A stretch of 64,000 bases of DNA from Pseudoscleropodium purum. Lineage: Eukaryota > Streptophyta > Bryopsida > Hypnales > Brachytheciaceae. Shown here piece after piece: positions 23,102-34,747 of this stretch; the first letter of the stretch is position 1; each line of letters starts with the position of its first letter. Location of the stretch: positions 1,116,001 through 1,180,000 of the forward strand of contig OZ017798.1 in the NCBI GenBank assembly GCA_963969395.1. The letters run 5' to 3'. The position numbers and the translations under genes were made by a program. The notes under the pieces were generated by a model that did not search any database, was not told the DNA's origin, and saw nothing but the letters and a program-made list of their open reading frames with translations.

Positions 23102-23578
23102 TAGAGGTCATTAGAACATCTACTGAACATCCTTTGTAACTTTTGTATACAACAACCTAATGATGAATTCTCCTTTTCATTTACCAACTAGGATATATTT
23201 CTTTTTTATTAGTCTATCAATAGAATAATATGCACAATAGAAGTAGAATTAAATAGAATTTAAGTAAAAATCACTCATGATCAACCATTTTTTTTTAACA
23301 ATAACTAGCAAGTGCCCTGACATCACTAGCTCAAATTTGGAGGCAAGTGCCCTGAGACTGAGTGATAAAACACTCAAGAAAACATGCTACTCATGATATC
23401 TCTGGAATTTTAACATGTGATATAGCCATCTGTTTTCATATAGAAAAAAGGGAATGACATATGGAAGCTCTCACAACTCACCCCCCCCCAAATTGTAAAG
23501 ATCACCCTCTTTACAACTGACTCCTCTTTACAACACTTGTTTTCTTAGGATCTTCCTTGAAAATACAATATCAATAAT

Positions 23579-24101
23579 GTCACTTTGCAGATATGGGCAT
23601 TTGAAGATGTGTCATGCAGTTACTTGAACATTCATGGAAGGCACTATAAGATTTTTCTTCACCTGAAACCTTAAAAAAACGCCCATTAATTTCATTTTAC
23701 TTTCAAAAATTATGACTCACGGGAAACATCGTGATCAATGACCAAGTTTACACACAAACTACAATGTTCAGTCTCTCCATAAACTCAGGCATCACCCAAG
23801 CAAAAGTTTTCACCTGCTATTTCCATTTCCATTTGCAAATTCACTAGTAAACATGCAAGATCGGCACTGCAGCCATGAAGAAGTTGCAGAAAAAATTTCA
23901 CCAAGAACATCGAAAATCACATATTGTCCGTGACGAGACTGCTAAATCCTCATCTTGATCACATACCTTACTCTACCAAACTGCAAAGCAAACTAAGTCT
24001 GTGTGGCAGTCTGTTTACAAAACTCTCATTTCAGTACAACTATTTACTCATGTGAAACCAAATCATCCAAAAGCTCAGCTGCACATTCAAACACATGGTG
24101 C
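23579..24101. other. 3' flank of the LEA-like gene
   Basis: No open frame of interest was found. The minus-strand 3' UTR of the LEA-like gene should lie in the right-hand part, probably 23,950-24,101. Confidence 0.5.
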
Positions 24102-24329
24102 CTACTTGACAGTGTTCTTTACGGTTTCCCCCAGTTTGTCCATCTTCTCTGCAGCCTTGTCTTTGATGTGGGCAGTCTGCTCTTGCACCGTTTCCACCGT
24201 CCCTTGCTTCTGCCTCTCTTCCGCTTGTGCTCTGTCATAGCCTGCTTTCCGCATCTCCTTCGACATTTCCGAGTCCAGCTTGCTGGCATCTGGTTTTGGT
24301 GGATCTCCTCCACCTTTAACGCCCTGCAT
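24102..24329 (-). CDS. Small hydrophilic LEA-like protein, 75 aa
   Basis: The ATG at 24,327-24,329 opens a 75-codon frame. The protein is rich in Lys, Glu, Gln, Asp and Thr, has no Cys, Phe or Trp and a single Tyr, and reads as an amphipathic helix without a hydrophobic core (KLDSEMSKEMRKAGYDRAQ, then QEQTAHIKDKAAEKMDKLGE). That composition is typical of late-embryogenesis-abundant or desiccation-protective proteins, which fold on drying and shield membranes or enzymes. I cannot place it in a named LEA group. No signal or transit peptide is visible. A 5' UTR exon ending at 24,810 with donor AAG/GTACTG is likely. The upstream ABRE fits ABA or drought control. The gene sits alone between the two copies of the segmental duplication and has no second copy in this window. 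Confidence 0.7.
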   Translation of the reverse strand: MQGVKGGGDPPKPDASKLDSEMSKEMRKAGYDRAQAEERQKQGTVETVQEQTAHIKDKAAEKMDKLGETVKNTVK

Positions 24330-24809
24330 TTTGTATCACCCTGTTTACGGGATCGCACTGTAAGCCTCGATTTCAAGCTCCAACCCTACCGTAGTGTGTT
24401 TACTCGAAACGAAAACTTACTGTCCTAGCCTTCAAATAAACAATATTCTCTAGAATGAGGTACAGTCGTCCACGCAACGCAGCTTGTCTCCTTGAAGTGT
24501 GGCCAACATGTTATTCAAAATGCAATTTAAATTCATGACAGAAAAACTATGTGCATGACAACCTGCAAGCAAGGGACCTGCTGAAATATTGTTTCGGGAA
24601 ATCTGCAACGCGAAGATAAGCACAAACTCAATCGATTTGGCACGAGCCAACTTAGTCTAGCAGTGAAGCCGTCCTGAAACAAAATCCTAGAACGTAACCC
24701 TACACCAAGTACCTTCAGACACCAACAATTGAGAAAAACCTTGCGAAAAAGCTGAAATGCTTAGACTTAGGAACATCTCATTTCGCTGTGCGACAGGGAA
24801 GAACAGTAC

Positions 24810-24945
24810 CTTGAACGCTCGTGGGCAGCTCCGTCTGCGCTCGATCAATCGCAAATGCAAGCCAAGCGCTGCGGTGGAGCAGAAAAGAAGAAGAAGGGTG
24901 AGTGAAGCATGCTGGAGGAGCACCAAGCTCACTGCCAAGTGGCTT
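24810..24945 (-). other. Likely 5' UTR exon of the LEA-like gene
   Basis: The minus strand has higher GC here and ends in a strong donor, TTCAAG/GTACTG, at 24,810/24,809. The three frames have no ATG that could continue into the coding exon, so this is best read as an untranslated leader exon. One frame looks like a secretion signal but begins with TTG, not ATG. The acceptor could be the CAG at 24,324-24,326, in which case the ATG would be lost, or an earlier AG; the latter is preferred. Confidence 0.4.
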
Positions 24946-24959
24946 TGACACCAATACTC

Positions 24960-24969
24960 GCCACGTGTC
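24960..24969 (-). promoter_or_regulatory. ABRE (GACACGTGGC) upstream of LEA-like gene
   Basis: The minus strand reads GACACGTGGC, a full match to the ABA-response element consensus with ACGT core (ACACGTGGC). It sits about 630 bp upstream of the ATG and next to the putative leader exon, where bZIP (ABF/ABI5-type) factors would bind. ABREs are the hallmark of LEA gene promoters. Confidence 0.6.
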
Positions 24970-25475
24970 GGTAAAACTACAAATTACAAAGTGACATTTG
25001 AACGAAAACGTTCCCTGGAGTTCGACAAGGGCAGAGGAGGTGATATTATAGAGTGTGAAGAGAGCGGAGAAGATGACATTAAAGAGGTATCGGTAAGCAT
25101 TGTTGTCCGAGCCTCAATTTGCCAGTAGTCCTTCACATTTCGCCCTCATAGGTTTAGGGTTTCACGCTCTAGTCGATTTGAGACCAGCACCTTTGAGTAC
25201 TTGATCAAATCTAATCAAGATGAGGTTGAAAGAGAACCATCCTCCCCAAATTAGCTGCAAATCTATATCCTTGGCTCTGAAAATCAAGTTGAGACATTTG
25301 TAATCAATTAATAACCTGCAGATCAGAAACCAGAGCGTCATCAACTCTAGACAAATTTAGTTAACGGCTGTCTTGTTAGTGTCCCAAACAAAAACAAAAC
25401 TGCGAAATCGACACTTGAGGTACATCAGCTTGGACACGAGGCTTTCCATCTTGAATAGTTGAAGAAGTTTTGAAC
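24970..25475. other. Promoter region of the LEA-like gene and spacer
   Basis: A TATA-like motif on the minus strand (CTATAATATC) lies near 25,041-25,050. No coding frame was recognised. The left breakpoint of duplication copy B closes this region. Confidence 0.4.
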
Positions 25476-26046
25476 TTTCATGTAGCAAGAGCCGAAAAAA
25501 CAATACCTTCAGCCTGTAGAATGGACTAAACTGTTAAACTGCCGTGTTTGTATGCACACCAAAATTCTGATATACCAATATTCAATTCTCTAAAAACTAG
25601 GACTAGCATAGATCTCAGATTTCAATCCATATATTCATCAACTGAAACTGTTGAAACATTCACCACACAATCCGCCATTTTGAGGAATTCGAGCATTCGA
25701 GTCATGAATCCTTAACATCAAAATATTAAACACTGCAACTCAACAAAAAACTGCTGATCGTTCAGAAGCTATATATCTGCATCTCTCTCTCTCTCTGTAA
25801 AAAAGGTTTCAAAATTGCAGCAAATGATTCATGAATGACTGGAAAATTCCATTCAGGAAAGCCTGATTGTTACCATGAACTTTGAGGTCCGTCGATCAGA
25901 ATCACATCACAAGCCGGCCTGCTTATAATTTCTGAATGAGGAGCGCAATCTATCGAGCAATGCAGACCAACAAAGACGCACAGATCGACAGACAGACAGA
26001 CTCCAGGAAGAAACATGAAACGAATTTATCTGTGCAACAAACGTAG

Positions 26047-26080
26047 CTGTAAAAATGAATGTGACTTGCAAATGGTGCAT
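26047..26080 (-). pseudogene. Orphan, damaged copy of TAR exon 1
   Basis: The exon 1 ATG is preserved at 26,078-26,080, but the following 36 nt have lost two bases (34 remain), shifting the frame, and the splice donor CAG/GTACGT has become CAG/CTACGT. Upstream, the TATA box site at 26,176-26,205 has turned into a TA microsatellite. There is no TAR exon 2 downstream; the next sequence on that strand is the LEA-like gene promoter. It is therefore a promoter and first-exon relic. Confidence 0.85.
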
Positions 26081-26175
26081 TGATATCAGAAATTGATACA
26101 ACTTGAATGTGCGTCTGTGCAGCTCCAAGAAAGAGAAAGAAGTTAGAGAGAGAGGTATTCTAACTGAGCTTCTCA

Positions 26176-26205
26176 GATGTATATATATATATATGTATAT
26201 ATATG
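26176..26205. repeat. TA-rich microsatellite at the duplicated TATA box
   Basis: An imperfect TA run with an internal GTA occupies the position of the TATA box seen in copy A at 15,124-15,133. Confidence 0.75.
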
Positions 26206-26209
26206 CAAT

Positions 26210-29200
26210 GGGAAGCTCATTATTTAATTAGTGTAGGTGCAAATTAATCCCGGTGTAAGTTGCATTTCTGATGTTACTAGCGTTGGGGTTACTTACTTAA
26301 TGTCTTCGGGCTGGGAAGCATCCTTCATGACAAGAGACGATATTTTGTAGCGATTTTATTGAGTAGGACATGTGAATATGTGATGGATTACCCCAAATCC
26401 ATTGATTGTGTGCAAGAAATAAAATTTTGGAGGCTTGGAGAGAGACTGAGGATTTGTGGATTCCAAATGACCAACCTGATATATTGATACCTGATATATT
26501 GATTGATTGTGTTGTACACTATAAATTGTAACATGGATTCTGTTAAATTGCCAGTTGCACTGATGGGTATGCAAAGTTATATGTAAGGGAGCCGACCCAT
26601 TTCCAATCACTTAAGCAATTACTGGCATGTGGAGTGCAGATTTCATGAGTGTAGAAATTTTCCATAATGTAGAAATAGAGTTTGGAAGGATTATATAATT
26701 TTTCAGAATTTTTTAACTAATAATATAATTATCATAAATTTTTTAGCTGAATTGTATTGTACAATTTATATTGGTCATATAATCTTTTCTATTTCCAACC
26801 ATGGGCTGGTTGCAAAATCAACTAAGGGCTAGTTACAATATTGAGAGCTTTGACAACCAATGATAATGTACCACAACTACTTCAGGAACCACACCACTTT
26901 ACAAAAATGAATCTCTCTATAGGTTGGAAATGGAGGGGGTGATTAGAAATGGGTTGACTCCTAGAATTGAGGTTGCATTTCATCTGTAGCAGTGCTTACT
27001 GCTATTGATGCTAGGGTTTTAATCTCATCCCTTTTTCCTGGCTCTAGAAGTTATTTCACTTCTTTCAATAGCATTGATATTTATTTCATATGAAGTTAGA
27101 ATTTGGATGTATCGATTATATTGCACTTTCCAAGATGATTTCAAAACTATTGTTTGTTTTCATTTGGAAAGTTATAAATGTTTAAAGTTTGGGTAGTAGT
27201 TTGGACAATAGCCAAGTAGTATAGAGAACCAACTCATCCAAAGATGGTCAATATAGGATAAAAGAATTCTTTTTACATAAGTACCGAGACAATAGTTCCA
27301 AACAATTCAAGTTCCTACAAAATTTGTAGTTATAATTTCACATGTTATCTAATCAAAAGTGCCTTTTGTATCCTTGTGACTGAACTGGTATTTATTTAGA
27401 TACAAGCCAAGGTCAATTTGATTTTAAAATATGCTTGCAAAGTTTTATATTGTCGTTGTATTCAATATCCAAAAAAAGAACATGTAATAGTGATAGATTG
27501 TACCTCTTGACATTGACTACAACGAGACATTTAAGACATTCTTGACTCATTGTCATTCCTAGTTTAGGACTTTTTTGGACTAGTATATAATACATGGCTA
27601 GATATTGGTTTGAAAAAGAGTAGTCATTTCATTTTATTTTGAAGGATTTTATTTGAGTTCCCCTACGAAAGTCAAGGAACATAGAGTCAATTTTTTTTTC
27701 TCGTGATTCAATGCAATTTCAAAAACTTTTGTTTGATAAATTCTAAAAATTGCATTGAATCAAAAGAAAAAATTGACCCTAAATCCTAAATCCTAAACCC
27801 TAAACCTACTTTAGTATAATGTTTGAATTAAAATCATATCAAATATTATATTTAATATGTAATTGAATTCAATATTGAAAAAGAATAATTTACTTAGAAA
27901 TATTAATAACTCAAATATGCTTGCACTTGGTGTTTAAGAGTGAACTTAGTGAAGAATATGAGGAATGCATTTTTTTTTTTATCACTTTTGGATTGGATTC
28001 ATGTTGTTGACAATGTTCCTAACATCAAGATAATGAAAACATACCTAAAGTGTTTGTACAATGGAATTCAAAATAGAGATATCCATAATCAAATCCAACT
28101 TTATTATATATGTTGATTTTTCTTTGACCTCCTAACAAAATAACTATATCTAATACCCAATGGAATACATTGCACCATCTCAAATTAATTTAATCCCAAC
28201 CAATGGATTCAAGTAACTTAGAATGGTGGAATATATACCATTGAAAATTAAATATACTTCTTTATAGGAGGTCAAAGGAAAAATATATTTTAATGCTTGA
28301 ATATTTTATTATTAACTAATTTATATAGTTTAATCTTTGGTTTTTTGTATTTCAACTATTGAATGATATAGAGTGGTCATGTCAAAAAAACAAAAATGTA
28401 ACATCATGGTCTAAATCCCTATTACAAGTATGATGTTGATAGATGTTAAAGTGCACACCTTACCCCAAAAAATATTTCATCCAATGAAAAAATAATACTC
28501 AGTGTCCAAAATTGAACGAAATTCATTTTTCCAACAATATTATAATCGCAAATAAGTAAAATCTATTTACAACTTGTCATGTGGCAAAAATTAGCTCATG
28601 GAAAGTGGTTCATTTTTAATATGAAAATAAAAATAAAAATGTGTAATACTTTGATACCATTAATCCCTTGAATTCATATTTGATTAAAATATAGAAAGTT
28701 CACTTTAGAAGATGCAAGTCAATTATAATATCGTTGAGGATAAAAAATATCTTTTGTCAAAAGTTTACAATGGTTATTTTTTTTTATTGATGTGTTAATT
28801 GTGTTTTGTTATCTTCTTTGAAGCTTCCTAAATGGTTTGCTTCAATTTCTATAGATATGCAAATTGCCATTTAGATAGTTTGGGATAAACAAAGCATGTC
28901 AATTTTTGCAAATTTTCAACCAAAATTTCCCTAGGAATCACTTTGATGCATTTATGATCTCATTCTAAATTTCTCATAAAAAACAACATCATAACTACTT
29001 TTAAAATATATCATTGAAAGTGCATTGCAAAGATGTAGTTCTAATGCTGCTTTCCTACATTATTGAGGCTTTAAATTAATTTGAAATGATTTTTTTAGTG
29101 CTTTTTATTTCAATTTTAGTTTGAAGCATTTTTACACTAGTAAAATTTTTGTCTACCTAAACTAAGGGAATGATTTCTACAAAGACCAAATGATGAACAA

Positions 29201-30700
29201 ATACTAATTGTGTCTTTTTAAGATTGTTCTCTTCATCTATGTAAATCATGGTTCCATTCTATGACTTCCTTTGTCTCACTAAAAACCTCCAAATTTTTTC
29301 TCATAAGGGATATACTATAATTTTTAGTCTTAATTCTAGAAATATATGTAGTCAAAAACCAATAATCCATCCCTAAATTCTATGCAAAATTTGTAGGTAA
29401 GGTGCTATCATTTAGGCATCCAAAATCCATGTGGTTTTTATCATATTTGAACATATATTGTAAATTTTGTTAGTGGTTCATAAACATTCAATTTCTAAGA
29501 AACCTAACCCACAACTAGTTTGCAAGTCCATCTTTTAAATTTCCAAGTTACTAGTTTGGATAGAAGAAACTTAGTTCATAGTTAGATGACAAGTCTATCT
29601 TTGAAATTCACTAATTGTTGCCTAGATCAAAATGGATTAGAAATTCATGATTTTGTAATAGAAATTAGGATATGAGAGATTGGATTTTAGCTAGTGAGTG
29701 TTGGTCTTTGAGCAAAGTGTTAAGTGGAAGTTTAATTCATTGTTACTTCTTAATGCCTAAGATGTGGACATCAACACTATTGTTTGAGCAACTCACGTTG
29801 ACAACATCATCGAGAGTGGGCAAGACGTATAGAGTATGCAAGATTGGTTTGGATCATCAAACTTGCCACTTAACTTGCCCCCCACAAGGTTGTTCAACAT
29901 CGCTAATGCTTATTGAATGTTCAAAATTAGTAAATGAAGGTTTTTAGTGGGACACAAATTGTACATGATTTGGAATTTTTTAGTAGGACAAAGGGAGCAT
30001 ACTTTTCTTAGTTAATTATACATGTGACACCAACTTACTAAAGTCACACTATTTTGAATGACTACAATTTGAAATAATACCCCATTACATTAGTTTTTAC
30101 AAAAATTAAATTTTGTGGTGATTTCAATTTTCAATATGATACTACCTTCTTTTATTATCTCCCCAAAGAACAAACCATATTGTACCCTATGTCTCATCCC
30201 TTCCTCATACAACTACAATATATAATATATGGATATGGTATATGGATATGGTGTACAAATGTGGTACATAAATATGGGTACAAATATGTTGGTTTGTGTT
30301 TTTGTATGTGGTTGGATACAAATATAGATGCAATAACAAATTCTATTCCATACCTTTTGTAGCTCTAAACCCATCCATCTTCACAAATTTGATTTTCAAA
30401 ACAAATTTTGGAAAAAAAAGGGACCTTAAATATGGAACAAATTATTGGCATTTATGATGCTAAGGAAACTACACCTACTTTTGATTGCTTTCTAAAATCG
30501 TACACTCTAGATTCTTGCTTAAAATATACTCCCAATATTTGGGAGAGTCTGTGGTTGGTTTTATAAACACCTATGTTTTGCACTAACTTTGAAAATTTAT
30601 AGTTTATTCATTTGGTGTCCAAAAAATATACTCTAAAAGATTCTAGAATTCCCTTCTGACTATCAACAAGACCCATGAAAAAAAGTTCAATGTAATAATG
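26210..30700. other. Non-coding interior of copy B
   Basis: Collinear with about 15,140-19,480 of copy A. No coding frame is shared between the copies. The 29,672-29,947 open frame lies in a segment unique to this copy and resembles no protein I know. Confidence 0.55.
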
Positions 30701-30707
30701 GAAACCA

Positions 30708-31199
30708 ATTTTTTTTTTTTTTAATTTTAAGGGAATTTGGATGTGGGCTTTAGGTGAGAAGTAAGTGGCTAAGGTTAGGTGCTTTCAAATTTATTTTTGG
30801 TGCAAAATAGGGCAACTAGGTTTCAAAAAGTGATGCAAAATCAGAGATAATCAAATTCTAAGTCAAAAAACTTGCTATAGATAATGTATAATTGTTGAAT
30901 CAACATTTGGAGGATGAGCTAAGCCACTTGTGGCCAATGATCTTGTTTCTTTTTCTCTCTACAATGAAATTACTTTCATTTGTTTAAAAAAAACAAAAAA
31001 CATTTAGAAGATGCCTAAAAGTCCTTACTTATTAAACAACCATAGTATTCCTAGTTGAGGCAATGGCTACTAGGGTGTGATCCAAGATTTAGATCTCGCT
31101 TTTCAAACTTTTTTATTTCCAAATTTTTCCAAGGGCTTGGTGCAAAAGATAAATTTTTGGTGCTATTAGTCTTTTTATCACCTAAAAAAATCACTAATA
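30708..31199. mobile_element. 492-bp insertion with 11-bp flanking repeat and T-run
   Basis: Copy A has a single AATGGAAACCA at this point (about 19,480). Copy B has AATGGAAACCA at 30,697-30,707 and AATAGAAACCA at 31,196-31,206 with 492 bp between them, starting in a T-run of about 14. The flanking repeat and the homopolymer end fit a non-LTR retroposon (SINE-like or truncated LINE) in minus orientation. No reverse transcriptase frame is visible. Confidence 0.65.
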
Positions 31200-31206
31200 G
31201 AAACCA

Positions 31207-33515
31207 TACTCAATTGCTTATTTGTGCAATTTTAGGTGTAGATACTTTACCCACACATACTATGAAGACAAATTAGTGTATGTAGTGTTATCTCTGTAGA
31301 AGTGCAAATTCGGTATTAAATTTCGACAGGCTTCTCAATGACATTAGAACACACCTTGATCCAATTGCTCAGGAATTTTGAAAAAAATCGGTTACTTTGT
31401 GACTATTTTGTAACTTGAAGATATTGGGGGGGCATCATCCGTAGCTTAAAATTTGCATAACATGTGGGAGTGAACAGTGTTGGTACTAGGCAAGCTCCAA
31501 ACAGGACCAATGGATGCTTTTTTTGTGCACAAAAGTTACCTTTTTTCCTTTTGGATTTGTATCATGTCGTTGAGAAGCCCATGTGAGCATTACAAATCAC
31601 CATCTGCACAGTGTACAAATGTCCGGCATGAAGTTGTACAATCGAGAGTCACGCTCCAAAATAACTGTTTGCCAATTGCACGTCTATCCAATGCTGCCAA
31701 TCCCAAGTTGCAAAGTGTTTTTTGTTATCGCAGATTCGATGCTCGATTTACTACCATACTTGATGTCTCAGTACACTAACAATGAAATGTAGTGTTGGTG
31801 ACATTGAATGTGAATCGTAACACTAATTAAATGGCAACCAACATTGGTAGTGTTACCAACACTAAATGGTAACATGAACACAACTTGTCAACTGAATTTC
31901 CACCAAAAAAAATTAAATTATGGACGGGGAGATGGTTTGCCTTGCACTGATTTTGTATCTAACATGAACATCATTGTTGTTAGCTAAATTTAAAAAAAAA
32001 AAAAAAAAAAAATTAGAACTAAGATGGTTCACTTGGTTTGCACTCAATTAGTATCCAACATGAACATCAAATGTTAGCTAGATTTCTTTCAAAAAAATGA
32101 AATTAGAATCAAGATGGTTTACTTTGCACTAAAATTAGTAGCCAATATGAACATCAATTGTTAGTTGAATTTCCACCAAAGAAACTTAAATTAGAATTGA
32201 GATGATTCCCCTTGCACAATATTAGTATCTAACATGAACACTAATTGTCAACTGAATAAGAATGAAAGTAAATTCCATAATAGGGTAAGTAACACTATAA
32301 GTACCATAGCACTAAATTTCATTACTAATATAGCATGACAAACTTGGGCTAAGTTTGGAATTATGTGCAACTAATGTGCCCGAAATGGTGCTAAATTTAA
32401 GTGAAGTTCCAAAATGAGAATACTCAAATCCCAAAATTATGGGCATTTGAATATTTGTATTCAAATATATAAATACATGAATTAGTAGAATCTTTAAACT
32501 TGTGTCCTAATTTAATATCCTTATGTTGAGCACTCTACAAAGAACATCTATTTAATTATCTAATTTTACTAAGGTGCATATCAAGGTGCACACTAGGTTT
32601 TGAGTGAACCCACCTTATTCCATATCTTTTCTAGATGAAACAAAAAATTCTTTGACTTTGCATAGATGAGCAATTAAAACAACCAAATGACTATGTCAAA
32701 TCTCCTAAGTTTCAAAATAATACATTGTTTAATCCAAGAATGCTGTTGGAGCCATTTTGTGGTATTTGAATGACTTTAGAAAAGTGTCAACTTATAATGA
32801 CAAGTTATTTCTCATCCAATTCTTGGTTAGTTGGTTTGGAATTTGCTTGAATGGAAGTTGCTTGGATGGTGTTGAAAAGTGCCTCATTGAAGTATTTAGT
32901 TTAGGACTTTTCTAAATAAGAAGATGCTCTAATAGCAAACCCCCCCAAAATTACCATTTTAGTGTTGATTTGAGCAACTTGAATCTTCTAAGCTATGATA
33001 TGAATTTGATTCATAAAAATGTATTATTTGAATTTGATCCCAACTAATGAAATGAAAGTCCTCATTTATAGTTTCTACTACAATTTGAAATTTGGGTAAG
33101 TTCTCCAAATTGAATCTCTTAAGACCATTTGAACCATTTGGGTCTACACAAATAATCTATGAAATTTCTAATTATAGAATGACACAAAAATTGGTTTACA
33201 CCCTAATGTTTTACATCATATTATAAACATGTGGTGAAATTTTCAGATTTATTAAATTTATTTTCTATTTTGTATGATTTTTATTCACTTTTTCTTCAAA
33301 AATTCGCAATAATTTCAAATTTTCACAAAGATCTATTTTTTAAGGCTTCAAGAGCCAGAATGTACAATTCTTTATCTAGGAACAAACAAAAAAACTCATT
33401 CATATGAAGTTGTAAAATGGGAGCATATAGAGTGAAGTAATTTTCTTATCCCATGGTTGTCATAGTCATTAGAACATCAACCAAAAGAACTTTGATCCTT
33501 TGTAACTTTTGTGTA
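31207..33515. other. Non-coding interior of copy B
   Basis: Collinear with copy A but lacking both the 19,724 MITE and the 51-bp array with its flanks (about 740 bp). A run of 20 adenines occurs near 31,991. No coding frame was recognised. Confidence 0.5.
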
Positions 33516-33827
33516 AGGTAGGAGGTCCATAAAGTGATCATCTAAGCACTGAAACTGAATTTGGGGGAGGTAAAACATCTTGAAATATTTTTCAGTAAAT
33601 TTTGCTTGAAAGACAAGAGGAAATGGCATCTAACCTAAGTTGTTTCATATTTTTTGGAGCTTTGTGGAATTAGTTATGAAATTTTGAAGTTAAAACCCAT
33701 AGGGTTGTAAAAGCAACCACCTCCTAGAATGTACACCATCTGTACGTTTTGGTACATTGGAAAAATCAAAATGTACCTCTGTCATGTTCGGTTCAAAATG
33801 CCCGCTTGCAGTTTGAGACTCCTACCT
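33516..33827 (+). mobile_element. TA-MITE, 312 bp, only in copy B
   Basis: Perfect AGGTAGGAG...CTCCTACCT ends are flanked by TA (33,514-33,515 and 33,828-33,829). The empty site in copy A (about 23,145) reads CTTTTGTA-TA-CAACAACC, so the insertion at TA can be read directly. Its length equals that of the 38,896 element. Confidence 0.9.
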
Positions 33828-34258
33828 TACAACAACCAAATGATGAATTTCCTTTCGTTGACCAACTAGAATGTATTTCTTTTTAATTATTCTATTAATA
33901 GAAGAATATGCACAATAGAAACACAATTAAATAGAATTTGAGTAAAAAATCACTAATGATCAACCATTTTTTTTAACAATAACTAGCAAGTGCCCTGATA
34001 TCACTAGCTCAAATTTGGAGGCAAGTGCCCTGAGACTGAGCAATAAAACACCCAAAAAAACATGCTGCTCATGATATCTCTGGAATTTTAACATGTGGTA
34101 CAGACATCTGTTTTCATATGGAAAAACGGGAATGACATATGGAAGCTATCACAACTCACAACCCCCCAAAATTGTAAAAATCACCCTCCTTACAACACAC
34201 TCCTCTTTACAACACTTGTTTTCTTAGGATCTTCCTTGAAAATACAATATCAATAACC

Positions 34259-34747
34259 CTCTAATTCTTAAATTTTATTTGGAATGTTGCCCTCGTCTTT
34301 TTCTTGGTAACAGCCTGGCCCACATTTCAAAAACATAAATTGAAACTTGGGCACCACAACCCCATCGGGTCGTGAAGGCTCGTGATCATTTTTGCAGAAT
34401 CTTTTGTCACAGAGAATATTCCCACGCTTCTTTGAGGATGTTCTTTGGTAGAACTGCTGCAGTACAGTACGAGTATAAGTCAAGCAACTGCCAAAACAGT
34501 ATAAGGATGGAAAAAATATATTTTCCCTTATGTACCTGCTGATTTGAAATCACCCCGACGCCAATTCTTGGTGTCGCCAGCGTTACATGGCTAAGCCATT
34601 GTTTTGCATTGCCGCCTGATCCTGAGATACCTACCTATTTTGGTTCATGCACTGATTAAATTCCAATTCTCTTCGTAGTAAAGGTTGACAGTAATTTGCG
34701 TCCTCGACATAAATCTGTAGAGCGTTTCATTAATCTTTGAATGTAAT
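34259..34747. other. 3' UTR and flank of the HugZ-family gene
   Basis: Moderate GC, no supported coding frame. The minus-strand transcript of the upstream gene should end here. Confidence 0.5.

Larger units (their letters stand above)
14419..23578 (+). repeat. Segmental duplication, copy A (about 9 kb)
   Basis: This segment is collinear with 25,476-34,258 in direct orientation. The left breakpoint lies within TAR intron 1 (shared TTCATGTAGCA), and the right is near 23,577 (shared CTTCCTTGAAAATACAATATCAATAA). Anchors run throughout: exon 1 and promoter at 14,984-15,140, CCATGGGCTGGTTG near 15,681, GGACTAGTATATAATACATGGC near 16,448, CAATATATAATATATGGATATGG near 18,998, and CTAGCAAGTGCCCTGA near 23,304. 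Copy A alone has a MITE at 19,724-20,029, the 51-bp array with surrounding DNA at about 20,355-21,095, and a MITE at 22,692-23,101. Apart from TAR exon 1 no coding region was found inside it. Confidence 0.9.
25476..34258 (+). repeat. Segmental duplication, copy B (about 8.8 kb)
   Basis: This is a direct repeat of 14,419-23,578, well conserved but scattered with substitutions and indels. It begins at TTTCATGTAGCAAGAGC and ends at CTTGAAAATACAATATCAATAA, beyond which the 3' end of the HugZ-family gene lies. It contains a damaged copy of the TAR promoter and exon 1 without the rest of the gene. Copy-B-specific additions are about 28,080-28,190, a 492-bp insert at 30,708-31,199 and a MITE at 33,516-33,827. 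Confidence 0.9.

Noticed and set aside
24687..24938. Signal-peptide-like frame upstream of the LEA-like gene
   Set aside because: The frame begins with TTG and has no ATG; it coincides with a probable untranslated exon.
29672..29947. 91-codon frame in copy B
   Set aside because: Located in sequence not shared with copy A, no recognised motif, and flanked by indels; coding status unsupported.
14419..34258. The two 9-kb copies as LTRs of a giant retroelement
   Set aside because: They contain a host promoter and exon, the sequence between them is a host gene, and no TG...CA ends or polymerase frames were seen.
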